Virus record (IMG/VR): IMGVR_UViG_3300023115_001125
Location: 1 to 64,000 of that record
DNA from: a virus
DNA length: 64,000 bases
Reading direction: 5' to 3' (one strand)
Shown: one piece after another, positions 57,061-63,765 of the stretch
Layout: each line of letters opens with the position of its first letter
Position numbering within the stretch: the stretch's first letter is position 1
Position numbers and translations under genes: made by a program
Notes under the pieces: model-generated
What the model saw: only the letters and a program-made list of their open reading frames with translations
What the model was told of the DNA's origin: nothing
Database searches by the model: none

Positions 57061-57351
57061 ATGTTTTTAAGAACCGAGCAAAAAATTCAGTACTACCTAC
57101 GTAAAGGTAAGAAGGGTCAGCACCATCCTTATAAACGTAAGAAGACGATTGTGTTCTTCGAATGTGATAATTGTCACGAAGAATTTACCCGTGACAAAGG
57201 ACAAGTAGATCCTAAACGTTTAAATGATGATTATTCACACGTTTGCCCTAAGTGTGATCCTAAAAGATTTGCACAGAAAAAAGGTGTGCAACAACGAAAG
57301 AAATTAAACTTGCCTGTAGATAGTATGGACGTTGACATTAGCAGTCTATAA
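57061..57351 (+). CDS. Zn-ribbon protein, plus strand
   Basis: The start at 57061 (MFLRTEQKIQYYLRKGKKGQ) is supported by the late box just upstream, giving 96 residues. FFECDNCHEEFTRDKGQ and HVCPKCDPKRF form two CxxC pairs of a zinc ribbon, with basic flanks. It likely binds nucleic acid. I recall similar proteins in marine T4-like phages, without known function. It is transcribed against the neighbouring genes and faces the small membrane protein gene at 57380. Confidence 0.75.
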   Translation: MFLRTEQKIQYYLRKGKKGQHHPYKRKKTIVFFECDNCHEEFTRDKGQVDPKRLNDDYSHVCPKCDPKRFAQKKGVQQRKKLNLPVDSMDVDISSL

Positions 57352-57379
57352 CTTTTTAATGCCAACTCCATTTAACTAA

Positions 57380-57544
57380 TTATTCGGACTTCCAAATAGT
57401 CCAAGCACCGTATGCGATTGCCCCGTATGCGAATAGAGCCGCGATAGGTTTAAAAATAAGAAAAGTTAGTCCGGCTACTACTAATACTACACCGTCTAAT
57501 GTTGTACGCTCTTTTAAACGAGCATTAATCCATTTTTGTAACAT
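57380..57544 (-). CDS. Small membrane protein
   Basis: I read 54 residues from the ATG at 57544: MLQKWINARLKERTTLDGVV, LVVAGLTFLIFKPIAALFAY, then GAIAYGAWTIWKSE. It has a basic N-terminus and one or two hydrophobic spans. AAGGAGAT precedes the ATG, and a perfect TATAAATA late box lies 24 bases upstream. It could be a holin-like or virion membrane protein; nothing decides. Confidence 0.7.
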   Translation of the reverse strand: MLQKWINARLKERTTLDGVVLVVAGLTFLIFKPIAALFAYGAIAYGAWTIWKSE

Positions 57545-57567
57545 AAGTATCTCCTTTTGTGTAGAAA

Positions 57568-57575
57568 TATTTATA
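57568..57575 (-). promoter_or_regulatory. Perfect late promoter box TATAAATA (minus strand)
   Basis: Exact T4 late consensus 24 bases before the ATG at 57544, directly after the stop of the UvsE gene. Confidence 0.75.
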
Positions 57576-58595
57576 TTAGATAGATTCGTACAATTTAATG
57601 CTGGCTAAGTTTTTGGCTTTAGATTCTACCATAATATCTGCACGATCACGGAATGAAAGAGCCCATTCGTTAACTGCCGAATTCCACATAAAGTCGGAGT
57701 GAGCACGTAGTTTCTGCTTCTTATAACCGTTCATAAGCAGATATTCCATATCAGGCATTTCATCTGTAGGCCATTCTGTAAGTAGATCTTCACGTGATAC
57801 TGAGTAGTGAATAACAGGACGCACACCACGCCAACTATCAATTATGCGATCAAATCTACGATCGGTGGGTTGAATGTATTCTCCACTAGCGACCCAGTGG
57901 TGGTGTATGTCAAGAACGAGTGCGACGTGGTTGGCAAGTTCCAGGCTGGCGTCGATGCCCCAGGACATTTCGTCATTTTCAATTGTAATACAGTTTCGTG
58001 CTTCTGGAGACAGTCTTGGAAGGACGTCGATGATACCGGCTGGACCTTGTCTGCCTGAGATGTGGACGTTACACTTGAAGTCTTGCCAATTGTTACCGTA
58101 ACCCATCCACCTGGCGATGTCAATGTGATACTCAAATTCTTCTATGCTCCGTTCAACGATATCAGGATTATCTGACGCAAGTACAGTAAACTGACCAGGA
58201 TGCATAGAAAGCCTAACATCCAGTTCACGAGCCTTTGCGCCGACGTGAGCCAAGTTCCTTTCACAATATTGTCGTACATCAGGCTTGCGCCAGAAGTAAG
58301 ACCAAGTAGGCTCAGTATAAACAGGTAGGACGTCACTTCCCAACCTAACCATACGTAATTCATTCGGTAGTCCTCCTACATAGTTAACAAGGTTCCAATA
58401 ACTTTGTATGTTATGAACCATAATGTCCCATAGACGCTGTTCAGCAACATCACGTGTTTGCCTATTCAACCAAGCAACAGTTGTTGCTTTTGTATTTAAC
58501 GGTCGTTGAATCTCCTCTAGCAGTTTCTTCTTCTGCGTTTGATCAGGATGCATATATTTGCAGGCAAAGCCTATACGTTTCGTAGTCGATTCCAT
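57576..58595 (-). CDS. uvsE: UV damage endonuclease UvsE/UVDE
   Basis: The 339-residue protein has the UVDE TIM-barrel motifs: RIGFACKYMH, RLSMHPGQFTVLASDN, CNVHISGRQG, CITIENDEMSWG and LVLDIHHHW. The conserved metal-binding His and Glu residues are present. The enzyme nicks DNA next to UV photoproducts, a common marine phage repair function. A TTGACA-17-TATAAT promoter lies upstream in the preceding gene, and GGAAGA precedes the ATG. Confidence 0.92.
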   Translation of the reverse strand: MESTTKRIGFACKYMHPDQTQKKKLLEEIQRPLNTKATTVAWLNRQTRDVAEQRLWDIMVHNIQSYWNLVNYVGGLPNELRMVRLGSDVLPVYTEPTWSYFWRKPDVRQYCERNLAHVGAKARELDVRLSMHPGQFTVLASDNPDIVERSIEEFEYHIDIARWMGYGNNWQDFKCNVHISGRQGPAGIIDVLPRLSPEARNCITIENDEMSWGIDASLELANHVALVLDIHHHWVASGEYIQPTDRRFDRIIDSWRGVRPVIHYSVSREDLLTEWPTDEMPDMEYLLMNGYKKQKLRAHSDFMWNSAVNEWALSFRDRADIMVESKAKNLASIKLYESI

Positions 58596-59272
58596 GTGTC
58601 TTCCCAGTTTTTAATATTATAGCAAATTCCTAGATCGTTGTCAATGATTTGTTTTTTCAAAGGATAGTCATTTCCTTCAGGATACATAGCATCACCAAAA
58701 AAGTGTAGTGTATCATTTGGACTAAAATCTCTTAAGATTTGTGATTTGTCATTGCCTTTTGGAAAAACATCAATGCCTGTTTCACCGCCAACCTTAGCAC
58801 TTATCTCTGGGAACATAGTTTCGAACGCTCTTGCTATTCTATCTCGTTCGTTTATCCTTAAATCATGCTCTACATATAGTTTACGTTCACCTACAGTAGC
58901 ATTACGTCCTACTACACTAAAATTACACATACCAGGTCTATGCTCAAAGTGTAGTCCTGTACGTAGTGGGAATTCGCTTTCGTTCATGCATTGTGTTAAA
59001 AACTGTTCTGCTATTTCAGGTAATTTCCAATCTGTTGTATAAACATTAGTTCCTGCTTCGTAAACATCACTGCCTGAACAGTTGTAAACTTTTTTAACAT
59101 TTTCGCAAATGTCAGAACCAATTTGTTCAACAGTTTTTTCGTAATCACTGCCTGTTACAAGATATACATTATTTGAATATGTAAATTCTAAAAACCAACG
59201 TTGAAACTCAACGTTCATTTTTTGACGACTCGGAGTCAGAGTACCGTCCACGTCAAATATGAATCTTTCCAT
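58571..59272 (-). CDS. Phosphomannomutase-like HAD enzyme
   Basis: The 233-residue protein has IFDVDGTLTPSR (DxDGT nucleophile), NFSVVGRNAT, then GGETGIDVFPKGNDKSQILR and FFGDAMYPEGNDYPL. These are the motifs of the eukaryotic-type phosphomannomutase family (HAD type IIB). It would interconvert hexose phosphates or act as a sugar phosphatase. It fits with the epimerase and glycosyltransferases in surface-sugar chemistry. Its 3' end overlaps UvsE and holds the UvsE promoter. Confidence 0.82.
   Translation of the reverse strand: MERFIFDVDGTLTPSRQKMNVEFQRWFLEFTYSNNVYLVTGSDYEKTVEQIGSDICENVKKVYNCSGSDVYEAGTNVYTTDWKLPEIAEQFLTQCMNESEFPLRTGLHFEHRPGMCNFSVVGRNATVGERKLYVEHDLRINERDRIARAFETMFPEISAKVGGETGIDVFPKGNDKSQILRDFSPNDTLHFFGDAMYPEGNDYPLKKQIIDNDLGICYNIKNWEDTWNRLRNV
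58616..58644 (-). promoter_or_regulatory. sigma70-type early promoter for uvsE, inside the upstream gene
   Basis: TTGACA (58644-58639), 17 bases, TATAAT (58621-58616) on the minus strand, inside codons of the phosphomannomutase-like gene. The leader to the ATG at 58595 is about 14 bases. Confidence 0.8.
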
Positions 59273-59425
59273 TTACTGCTTTTTCCTTACTTGTGGCTTA
59301 GGTTTACGTTCTTGCGGTTTTTCTAAAATGTTACGAATTGTATAAAGTTGTTCAATAACATCTTCAACTAGGTCTATGTCACTTGGCTTGTCTGTATCAA
59401 GATCAAGTTCTATTTTAATTTTCAT
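59273..59425 (-). CDS. Small hypothetical protein
   Basis: I read 50 residues from the ATG at 59425: MKIKIELDLDTDKPSDIDLV, then EDVIEQLYTIRNILEKPQER, ending KPKPQVRKKQ. It is acidic at the front and basic at the end. It overlaps the end of the GH73-like gene by 11 bases, and its stop abuts the next ATG. No family is recognised. Confidence 0.6.
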   Translation of the reverse strand: MKIKIELDLDTDKPSDIDLVEDVIEQLYTIRNILEKPQERKPKPQVRKKQ

Positions 59426-60080
59426 TTTGTTGTCCGTCTAAATATATATGAATTTTCTTTGCTCTATCTTTTACAAGTGTTGTATAATCAGGATTAGTAC
59501 TCCACTTGTTTAAAAAATCTATTTGTTTATCTATATCAAAATTGTGATCGTTAAATTGTTTTACACGTTCTGCTCTAAATTCTGTGTAAGCCGGATGGGT
59601 GTTAATAATTCTAATCATGTCTTTAACACTTGCACATTTACTTCTATACTTTTTAACACCAAAGTCGGCATCAGGTAAGTCAATCGGTTTTAATTGAGGT
59701 ACGTTAGGATCCCAGGTTCTAATGCCAAAAAGGTTATTTCCATCTCTTGCAAATCTACTTTTGCCATAGCCTGTTTCAAGCACAGCCATTGCTATAATAA
59801 TATCTCTATGAATTCTTTCTCTAGGTTCAATACCTAAGTTCCAAAAGTCAACACAACGAGCAACACCTTTAACAAATTGTTCGTCGGTAGTATAATCAAT
59901 TGCAGGTTCTAAAAATCCAAACTCAGACCATTCGTTTGCAAATGCTTTTTGCATTTTAGCAGTCCATTTGTCTGTAATCCAATGATTAGGAAACCAAGTG
60001 CCTAGCCCAAATGTAGAAATAATCACAACTACACCTGCAAGAAAATATGTTATTTGTTTTTTGACTTTTTTACTAATCAT
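59415..60080 (-). CDS. Membrane-anchored glucosaminidase (GH73/Bax-like)
   Basis: The 221-residue protein has an N-terminal membrane segment (QITYFLAGVVVIISTFGLGT, about residues 9-28) and a Bax/FlgJ-type glucosaminidase domain: IAMAVLETGYGKSRFARDGN then NLFGIRTWDPN. The Glu in LETGYG is the likely catalytic acid. It would act on peptidoglycan from the outer face of the inner membrane, perhaps as a second lysin or for exclusion of other phages. It has its own near-consensus early promoter. Confidence 0.8.
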   Translation of the reverse strand: MISKKVKKQITYFLAGVVVIISTFGLGTWFPNHWITDKWTAKMQKAFANEWSEFGFLEPAIDYTTDEQFVKGVARCVDFWNLGIEPRERIHRDIIIAMAVLETGYGKSRFARDGNNLFGIRTWDPNVPQLKPIDLPDADFGVKKYRSKCASVKDMIRIINTHPAYTEFRAERVKQFNDHNFDIDKQIDFLNKWSTNPDYTTLVKDRAKKIHIYLDGQQNEN

Positions 60081-60088
60081 ATGACTAT

Positions 60089-60117
60089 ATTATAACTAAC
60101 TTTGTTTGAAAAGTCAA
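60089..60117 (-). promoter_or_regulatory. sigma70-type early promoter for the GH73-like gene
   Basis: TTGACT (60117-60112), 17 bases, TATAAT (60094-60089) on the minus strand. The ATG at 60080 begins about 8 bases after the -10 box, so the transcript has almost no leader. Confidence 0.82.
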
Positions 60118-60120
60118 GTC

Positions 60121-60822
60121 CTATTTCCAATTTTCTTTGCACCAAGGATCAATGCAATCTTTTGGATTCGGATCACCATGAAAAACTGCAACACTTGTTT
60201 CGGGTAGAATTTTTGGTACGCCAGGAGAGACAAAGTTGCGTTTACCTGTAATACGTGTCATTTCGGGTCTGCCACGCATTTCCCATTTATAACTTTGTAT
60301 CCATTCGTCAGGCCAAAAGTTAAATTCTGAACGAACATTTTCATATAGCCAATCTTGATCTCCATGATATCTTTTTGAATGATATCCAGGCTGTTCCATA
60401 AACCTTTGATATACAACCTTGTGTTGTCCTGTTTCTAATCTAAATATACTAGAGTTCATTCGAGACCATGTCGATTGCATTGATCTATTAAAATCTCTAA
60501 TAACACAGAACTCACCTGCCTTATATGTAAACAGTTTATCTATGTTATCAAAGATAATAACATCTAGATCAATATAAAGTACTGTACCATGTATTCCTAA
60601 ATTAGGATTAAAGAACATAGTCTTGTACCACCAACCATTAATTTCAGGATGCTTTTGAATAGGCATAACTTGTATGCCCGGGTTAATTCCTGTAGCATCT
60701 TCTGTAAAGCAGACAAAGGTATGAGGTACTGTTAGATTACGACTAACCATACTATGCAAAGTGTTTACATACTCAGCACTATATTTGTTACCGTATTTTA
60801 AGCAAACAACATAGTTAGCCAC
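60121..60822 (-). CDS. GT-A fold glycosyltransferase
   Basis: The 233-residue protein has GTVLYIDLDVIIFDNIDKLF with the DxD metal motif (DLD), an N-terminal YVVCLKYGNKYSAEYVNTLH, and a later YHGDQDWLYENV (acceptor/catalytic acid region). It resembles small family 8-like glycosyltransferases. The sugar and acceptor are unknown. AGGAGGGCAC precedes the ATG. Confidence 0.8.
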   Translation of the reverse strand: MANYVVCLKYGNKYSAEYVNTLHSMVSRNLTVPHTFVCFTEDATGINPGIQVMPIQKHPEINGWWYKTMFFNPNLGIHGTVLYIDLDVIIFDNIDKLFTYKAGEFCVIRDFNRSMQSTWSRMNSSIFRLETGQHKVVYQRFMEQPGYHSKRYHGDQDWLYENVRSEFNFWPDEWIQSYKWEMRGRPEMTRITGKRNFVSPGVPKILPETSVAVFHGDPNPKDCIDPWCKENWK

Positions 60823-60832
60823 TGTGCCCTCC

Positions 60833-61384
60833 TTACATTGATGTATTTACTGGACCGTATGATTTAGTATTCATTGCTTTCATAGGATTAGCACCCAAAC
60901 TTAACGTTACCCTTGGACCTATAATCATAGGTTTGTGATTTGTTAGTCTTGGTAATAAAATTGCATCACCCGGATTTAGTGTGTAGATTGTTTTTTCTTG
61001 AGTATCTTTATCAGTTACTAAGTAAGCAACCTGTCCGTATCCTTGAATTAGTAATACAGTTTCATAGTCATTATGAAGCATTAAACTATTGTGTGTGTCA
61101 CTCATGCTGTAAAATAAACTAGCATTGAAGTGAGTTTCAGTTTCGTGTCGATCATAGTTTGATTGGAAGTCAAGCATATACTTTTGCAATCTCTTATCAG
61201 ATCCAACATCGGGCAAGTGCGATCCGCCTCTTGCTAATTCATCGACATTAGTAATTGTTGCTTTGTATTGATTTACTTCTACAAGAGTTTCAAAATTAAT
61301 ATCGTTTTTTGCATCGGGAAAAGCATTACGATAAACAGCAACGTTTAGATTTTTACGATCTTCGTTTACTTGACTCCAATCCAT
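60833..61384 (-). CDS. Cupin-fold protein, JmjC/aspartyl-hydroxylase-like
   Basis: The start at 61384 (MDWSQVNEDRKNLNVAVYRN) follows GAGGCGTAAG and overlaps the QueD end. The 183-residue protein has SLMLHNDYETVLLIQGYGQV and LNPGDAILLPRLTNHKPMII, the two halves of a cupin/JmjC-like barrel with H-x-D and distal His. It may be another Fe(II)/2-oxoglutarate oxygenase. It is co-translated with QueD, though a pathway link is not shown. Confidence 0.65.
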   Translation of the reverse strand: MDWSQVNEDRKNLNVAVYRNAFPDAKNDINFETLVEVNQYKATITNVDELARGGSHLPDVGSDKRLQKYMLDFQSNYDRHETETHFNASLFYSMSDTHNSLMLHNDYETVLLIQGYGQVAYLVTDKDTQEKTIYTLNPGDAILLPRLTNHKPMIIGPRVTLSLGANPMKAMNTKSYGPVNTSM

Positions 61385-61385
61385 C

Positions 61386-61835
61386 TTACGCCTCGTAGAT
61401 TGCAGAGTTAGCACCGTGTTCTGCACATTCTACCTTAACGCAATAACAACGATTATCTGTCTTTTCTCTAATTAGTTTGTCTGCAAAATTAAATGCGTGT
61501 TCTGCAAACTTCTCTGCACCAACACCATCAAATATTCTTAGTTCTGCTAGACCCAGTGCTTCTAGTTTTTGTAATTCTTCTAAAAATGGATCTGCTCGAT
61601 CTACTGCTACCTTGTGATCAAAACTATCTTCTAGCCAAGCCTTTAGTGGTTTTAGTCCTCCAAAGTCTACTGCCCAGTTTTTGTTATCTAGTTCATCACA
61701 ACCAAATGTGAATGTAAATGCTAGACTGTAACCGTGTAGTAGATGGCAATGTGAATGATCTGCGTTTGGTTGTCTAAAGACTGCCGATAGGCCAATATTA
61801 TGACCATAATGTTTTGTACTGTAATGTTTACCCAT
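61386..61835 (-). CDS. queD: QueD / 6-pyruvoyl-tetrahydropterin synthase-like enzyme
   Basis: The 149-residue protein has CHLLHGYSLAFTFTF (Cys-x3-HGH region, with HGY here), WAVDFGGLKPLKAWLEDSFDHKVAV (DF-x-xLK and DH) and ECAEHGANSAIY (the Glu strand). QueD makes carboxy-tetrahydropterin from dihydroneopterin triphosphate, a step toward preQ0. With the DpdA-like gene at 5.7-7.3 kb it suggests DNA 7-deazaguanine modification. The third Zn ligand differs (Tyr for His), so activity needs proof. FolE, QueC and QueE are not in this window. Confidence 0.85.
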   Translation of the reverse strand: MGKHYSTKHYGHNIGLSAVFRQPNADHSHCHLLHGYSLAFTFTFGCDELDNKNWAVDFGGLKPLKAWLEDSFDHKVAVDRADPFLEELQKLEALGLAELRIFDGVGAEKFAEHAFNFADKLIREKTDNRCYCVKVECAEHGANSAIYEA

Positions 61836-61900
61836 TATTAACTCCTATATATAATGGCGGCAGAATTAGAAGGGGTGACGCCAAGTCCTATATTAAACAT
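61836..61900 (-). other. Long leader of queD with a possible GC stem
   Basis: The leader is about 66 bases, longer than most here. GGCG near its start can pair with CGCC nearer the gene, enclosing TCACCCCTTCTAATTCTGC. It does not match the preQ1 riboswitch patterns I know. It ends with AGGAG before the ATG. Confidence 0.35.
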
Positions 61901-61919
61901 ATTGTATAGTATATACAAT
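61901..61919. promoter_or_regulatory. Perfect inverted repeat over the queD -10 box
   Basis: ATTGTATA (61901-61908), GTA, TATACAAT (61912-61919): a perfect 8-bp inverted repeat with a 3-base centre. It covers the TATACT -10 box of the queD promoter, the place expected for a repressor operator. Confidence 0.6.
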
Positions 61920-61936
61920 TTATTTGCTTTTGTCAA
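61908..61936 (-). promoter_or_regulatory. sigma70-type early promoter for queD
   Basis: TTGACA (61936-61931), 17 bases, TATACT (61913-61908) on the minus strand. The -35 box lies in the final codons of the upstream oxygenase gene. Confidence 0.78.
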
Positions 61937-62531
61937 GTCTTTTGTGGTACGTATTAAAACTTATAGTTACTCGTTTTGTAGTTGTGTTTGGTGTTGAATA
62001 GTGATACAACCAACTAGGAAACAGTATTAACAGTTCGCTTCTAGGTTGAAACTCCATATTATTAGTTGTATAATACGTAGCCTTGTTGTGTATTTCAGCC
62101 ATTTTAGGTCCAAGTATAGGACTTTCAAATACTAGTGGCGCACTACCTTCTTCAACAATTGGATAATATGCTCCGCTAATAATTGATAACTCGTGCCTGT
62201 GTTTGTTGATTACACCTTGTTCCTCTTGTATGTTAAGCCAACTCTTTCCAAGTTCTACAATGTCAAGACCTGCATCTTCACAATACTCGTCAAGACAATC
62301 CTGAATGCCTGTTCTTACTTTTGTTAATTCTTTCGAATGTAGAAAGTTCATTTCATGTTGGCTAGAAGTTTTACCATTGCCAATATCATCAGGCCATACA
62401 GTTAGGTCTTTGTAGTTGTTTAGATATTCTTTTTCTTCAGTGCCAAAAGGAACTTGGTACACCTGTACTAGTGTAGGAAAGATATCATATGTTGCTTTTC
62501 TAAACGTTCCGTCAACTATCGACGCTCTCAT
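61920..62531 (-). CDS. 2OG-Fe(II) oxygenase (2OG-FeII_Oxy_5-like)
   Basis: The 203-residue protein has NKHRHELSIISGAYYPIVEE, LILFPSWLYHYSTPN and TKRVTISFNTYHK, the three family regions with H-x-H, distal His and Arg. It is a close paralogue of the gene directly upstream, with which it overlaps by 20 bases; this is a tandem duplication. Substrate unknown. Confidence 0.85.
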   Translation of the reverse strand: MRASIVDGTFRKATYDIFPTLVQVYQVPFGTEEKEYLNNYKDLTVWPDDIGNGKTSSQHEMNFLHSKELTKVRTGIQDCLDEYCEDAGLDIVELGKSWLNIQEEQGVINKHRHELSIISGAYYPIVEEGSAPLVFESPILGPKMAEIHNKATYYTTNNMEFQPRSELLILFPSWLYHYSTPNTTTKRVTISFNTYHKRLDKSK

Positions 62532-63162
62532 GCTTTTCCATCCTATAATCTCTTAGAGTAGAGTAGTAATCTCTGTCCATGTGTCGAACTGTATTAAAAC
62601 TAATTGTATATCTTTTTTGTGTAGGATTTCTAGGAACACTATGTCGCAACCAACTTGGGAAAATAACTAATAGTCCTGTCTTTGGCATACATTCAATTTC
62701 GTAACGATTATAATTTGTAAGGTTGATACTGTTAGTGTTCATAAAGTTTGCTTGAATAGGACTTTCAAGAATTAAAGGCGAACTGCCTGGATCAACATAA
62801 GGATAGTATGCTCCACTAATAACACTTCTTTCGTGTCTGTGAGCATCAACTAAACCACCTTCATACAAACAATTAAACCAACTAGTACTAAGCAATGTAT
62901 AATCAATACCTGCTTCTTGTGTATAAATGTCACAGCACTCTTGAATTGTTTTCCATAGGTCTGTTAGTCTTTTGTCATTTAGGAATTGTTCGTCACCTTT
63001 AATATAACTACTTTGGCCTTCGTGAACTAATCTATGATTTCCTGTTGCTTCGAACTTTTCGATTAATTCTAAAACTGTTTTTTCATCTTTGTGTCCTTCT
63101 AATTCAAAAGTTGAGATTAGAGTAGGAAAAGCCTGATGATGAACAAAATCAATTGCTGACAT
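62512..63162 (-). CDS. 2OG-Fe(II) oxygenase (2OG-FeII_Oxy_5-like), tandem paralogue
   Basis: The 216-residue protein shows DAHRHERSVISGAYYPYVDP, LVIFPSWLRHSVPRN and QKRYTISFNTVRH, the same pattern as the following gene. The N-terminus (VHHQAFPTLISTFELEGHKD) also matches it. The pair probably arose by duplication and may act on related substrates. It overlaps the upstream gene by 14 bases. Confidence 0.85.
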   Translation of the reverse strand: MSAIDFVHHQAFPTLISTFELEGHKDEKTVLELIEKFEATGNHRLVHEGQSSYIKGDEQFLNDKRLTDLWKTIQECCDIYTQEAGIDYTLLSTSWFNCLYEGGLVDAHRHERSVISGAYYPYVDPGSSPLILESPIQANFMNTNSINLTNYNRYEIECMPKTGLLVIFPSWLRHSVPRNPTQKRYTISFNTVRHMDRDYYSTLRDYRMEKHESVDS

Positions 63163-63721
63163 TAAAAACTCCTATATCTAAATTCTTTAAGTTACTGTAC
63201 TTATCGGGCCAGATTTTTTTATTGTAATTCCTGAACTTAATATTGGGAAAGTTCTCTATTACTTTGCCTATTTGGTAAATCCAATAACTTGGATCAACAG
63301 GCTTTTTGGTTTCGGCATCGTAGTTTTTAGTTCCTTTATAAATGTTGTTTACAAACTTTGTTTCGCTATAAAGATCAAATCCGATTAGATCTACAGTATC
63401 TTTGGTTAGCATAGCACCAAGCAATACTGCATAAGGTCCGCTACCCCAATGCCACGGGTCATCTGGCCTAATCCATTCTGATCCACTATAAGGTAATTGC
63501 GGTAGTGTATGCACTTCATTAAATTGATTACTCCAGTCTTTCCTAGTCCAGATCACGCCTTTATAACCACCAGTTTGTGCTTCAATAACCATGCGTTTAT
63601 CACAGCATACTAGATGATCAACAGCATAGTCTCGATATACTGCATTACATCCTACTTTAATACCAGTATATTGTCCTATGTCAATACCTTTTCTAGACTC
63701 TCCGTTGCCAATTACAAGCAT
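63149..63721 (-). CDS. Conserved hypothetical, possibly glycan-related
   Basis: The start at 63721 (MLVIGNGESRKGIDIGQYTG) gives 190 residues; a TTG 7 codons earlier is the alternative. The Rossmann-like VIGNGESRKG, VGCNAVYRDYAVDHLVCCDK, and HWGSGPYAVLLGAMLTKD, then VDLIGFDLYS, suggest a nucleotide-binding or glycosyltransferase-like fold of the type found in surface-glycan genes. I cannot assign the activity. No good ribosome site or promoter is visible. Confidence 0.6.
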   Translation of the reverse strand: MLVIGNGESRKGIDIGQYTGIKVGCNAVYRDYAVDHLVCCDKRMVIEAQTGGYKGVIWTRKDWSNQFNEVHTLPQLPYSGSEWIRPDDPWHWGSGPYAVLLGAMLTKDTVDLIGFDLYSETKFVNNIYKGTKNYDAETKKPVDPSYWIYQIGKVIENFPNIKFRNYNKKIWPDKYSNLKNLDIGVFNVSN

Positions 63722-63731
63722 AGCAATATTT

Positions 63732-63739
63732 AATAAATA
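63732..63739 (+). promoter_or_regulatory. Late promoter box (AATAAATA), plus strand
   Basis: One mismatch from the late consensus, 26 bases before the plus-strand ATG at 63766, with AAGGA between. It lies in the divergent space between the two genes. Confidence 0.55.
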
Positions 63740-63765
63740 CAATAGTTACAAGGAATAATACTGAA

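Noticed and set aside
57352-57379. Terminator between the convergent genes at 57351 and 57380
   Set aside because: The 28-base gap has no GC-rich stem followed by a T-run.
61836-61919. preQ1 riboswitch before queD
   Set aside because: The leader has a GC stem, but the known preQ1-I or -II patterns (C-rich loop with AACUAA-type tail next to the ribosome site) are not present.
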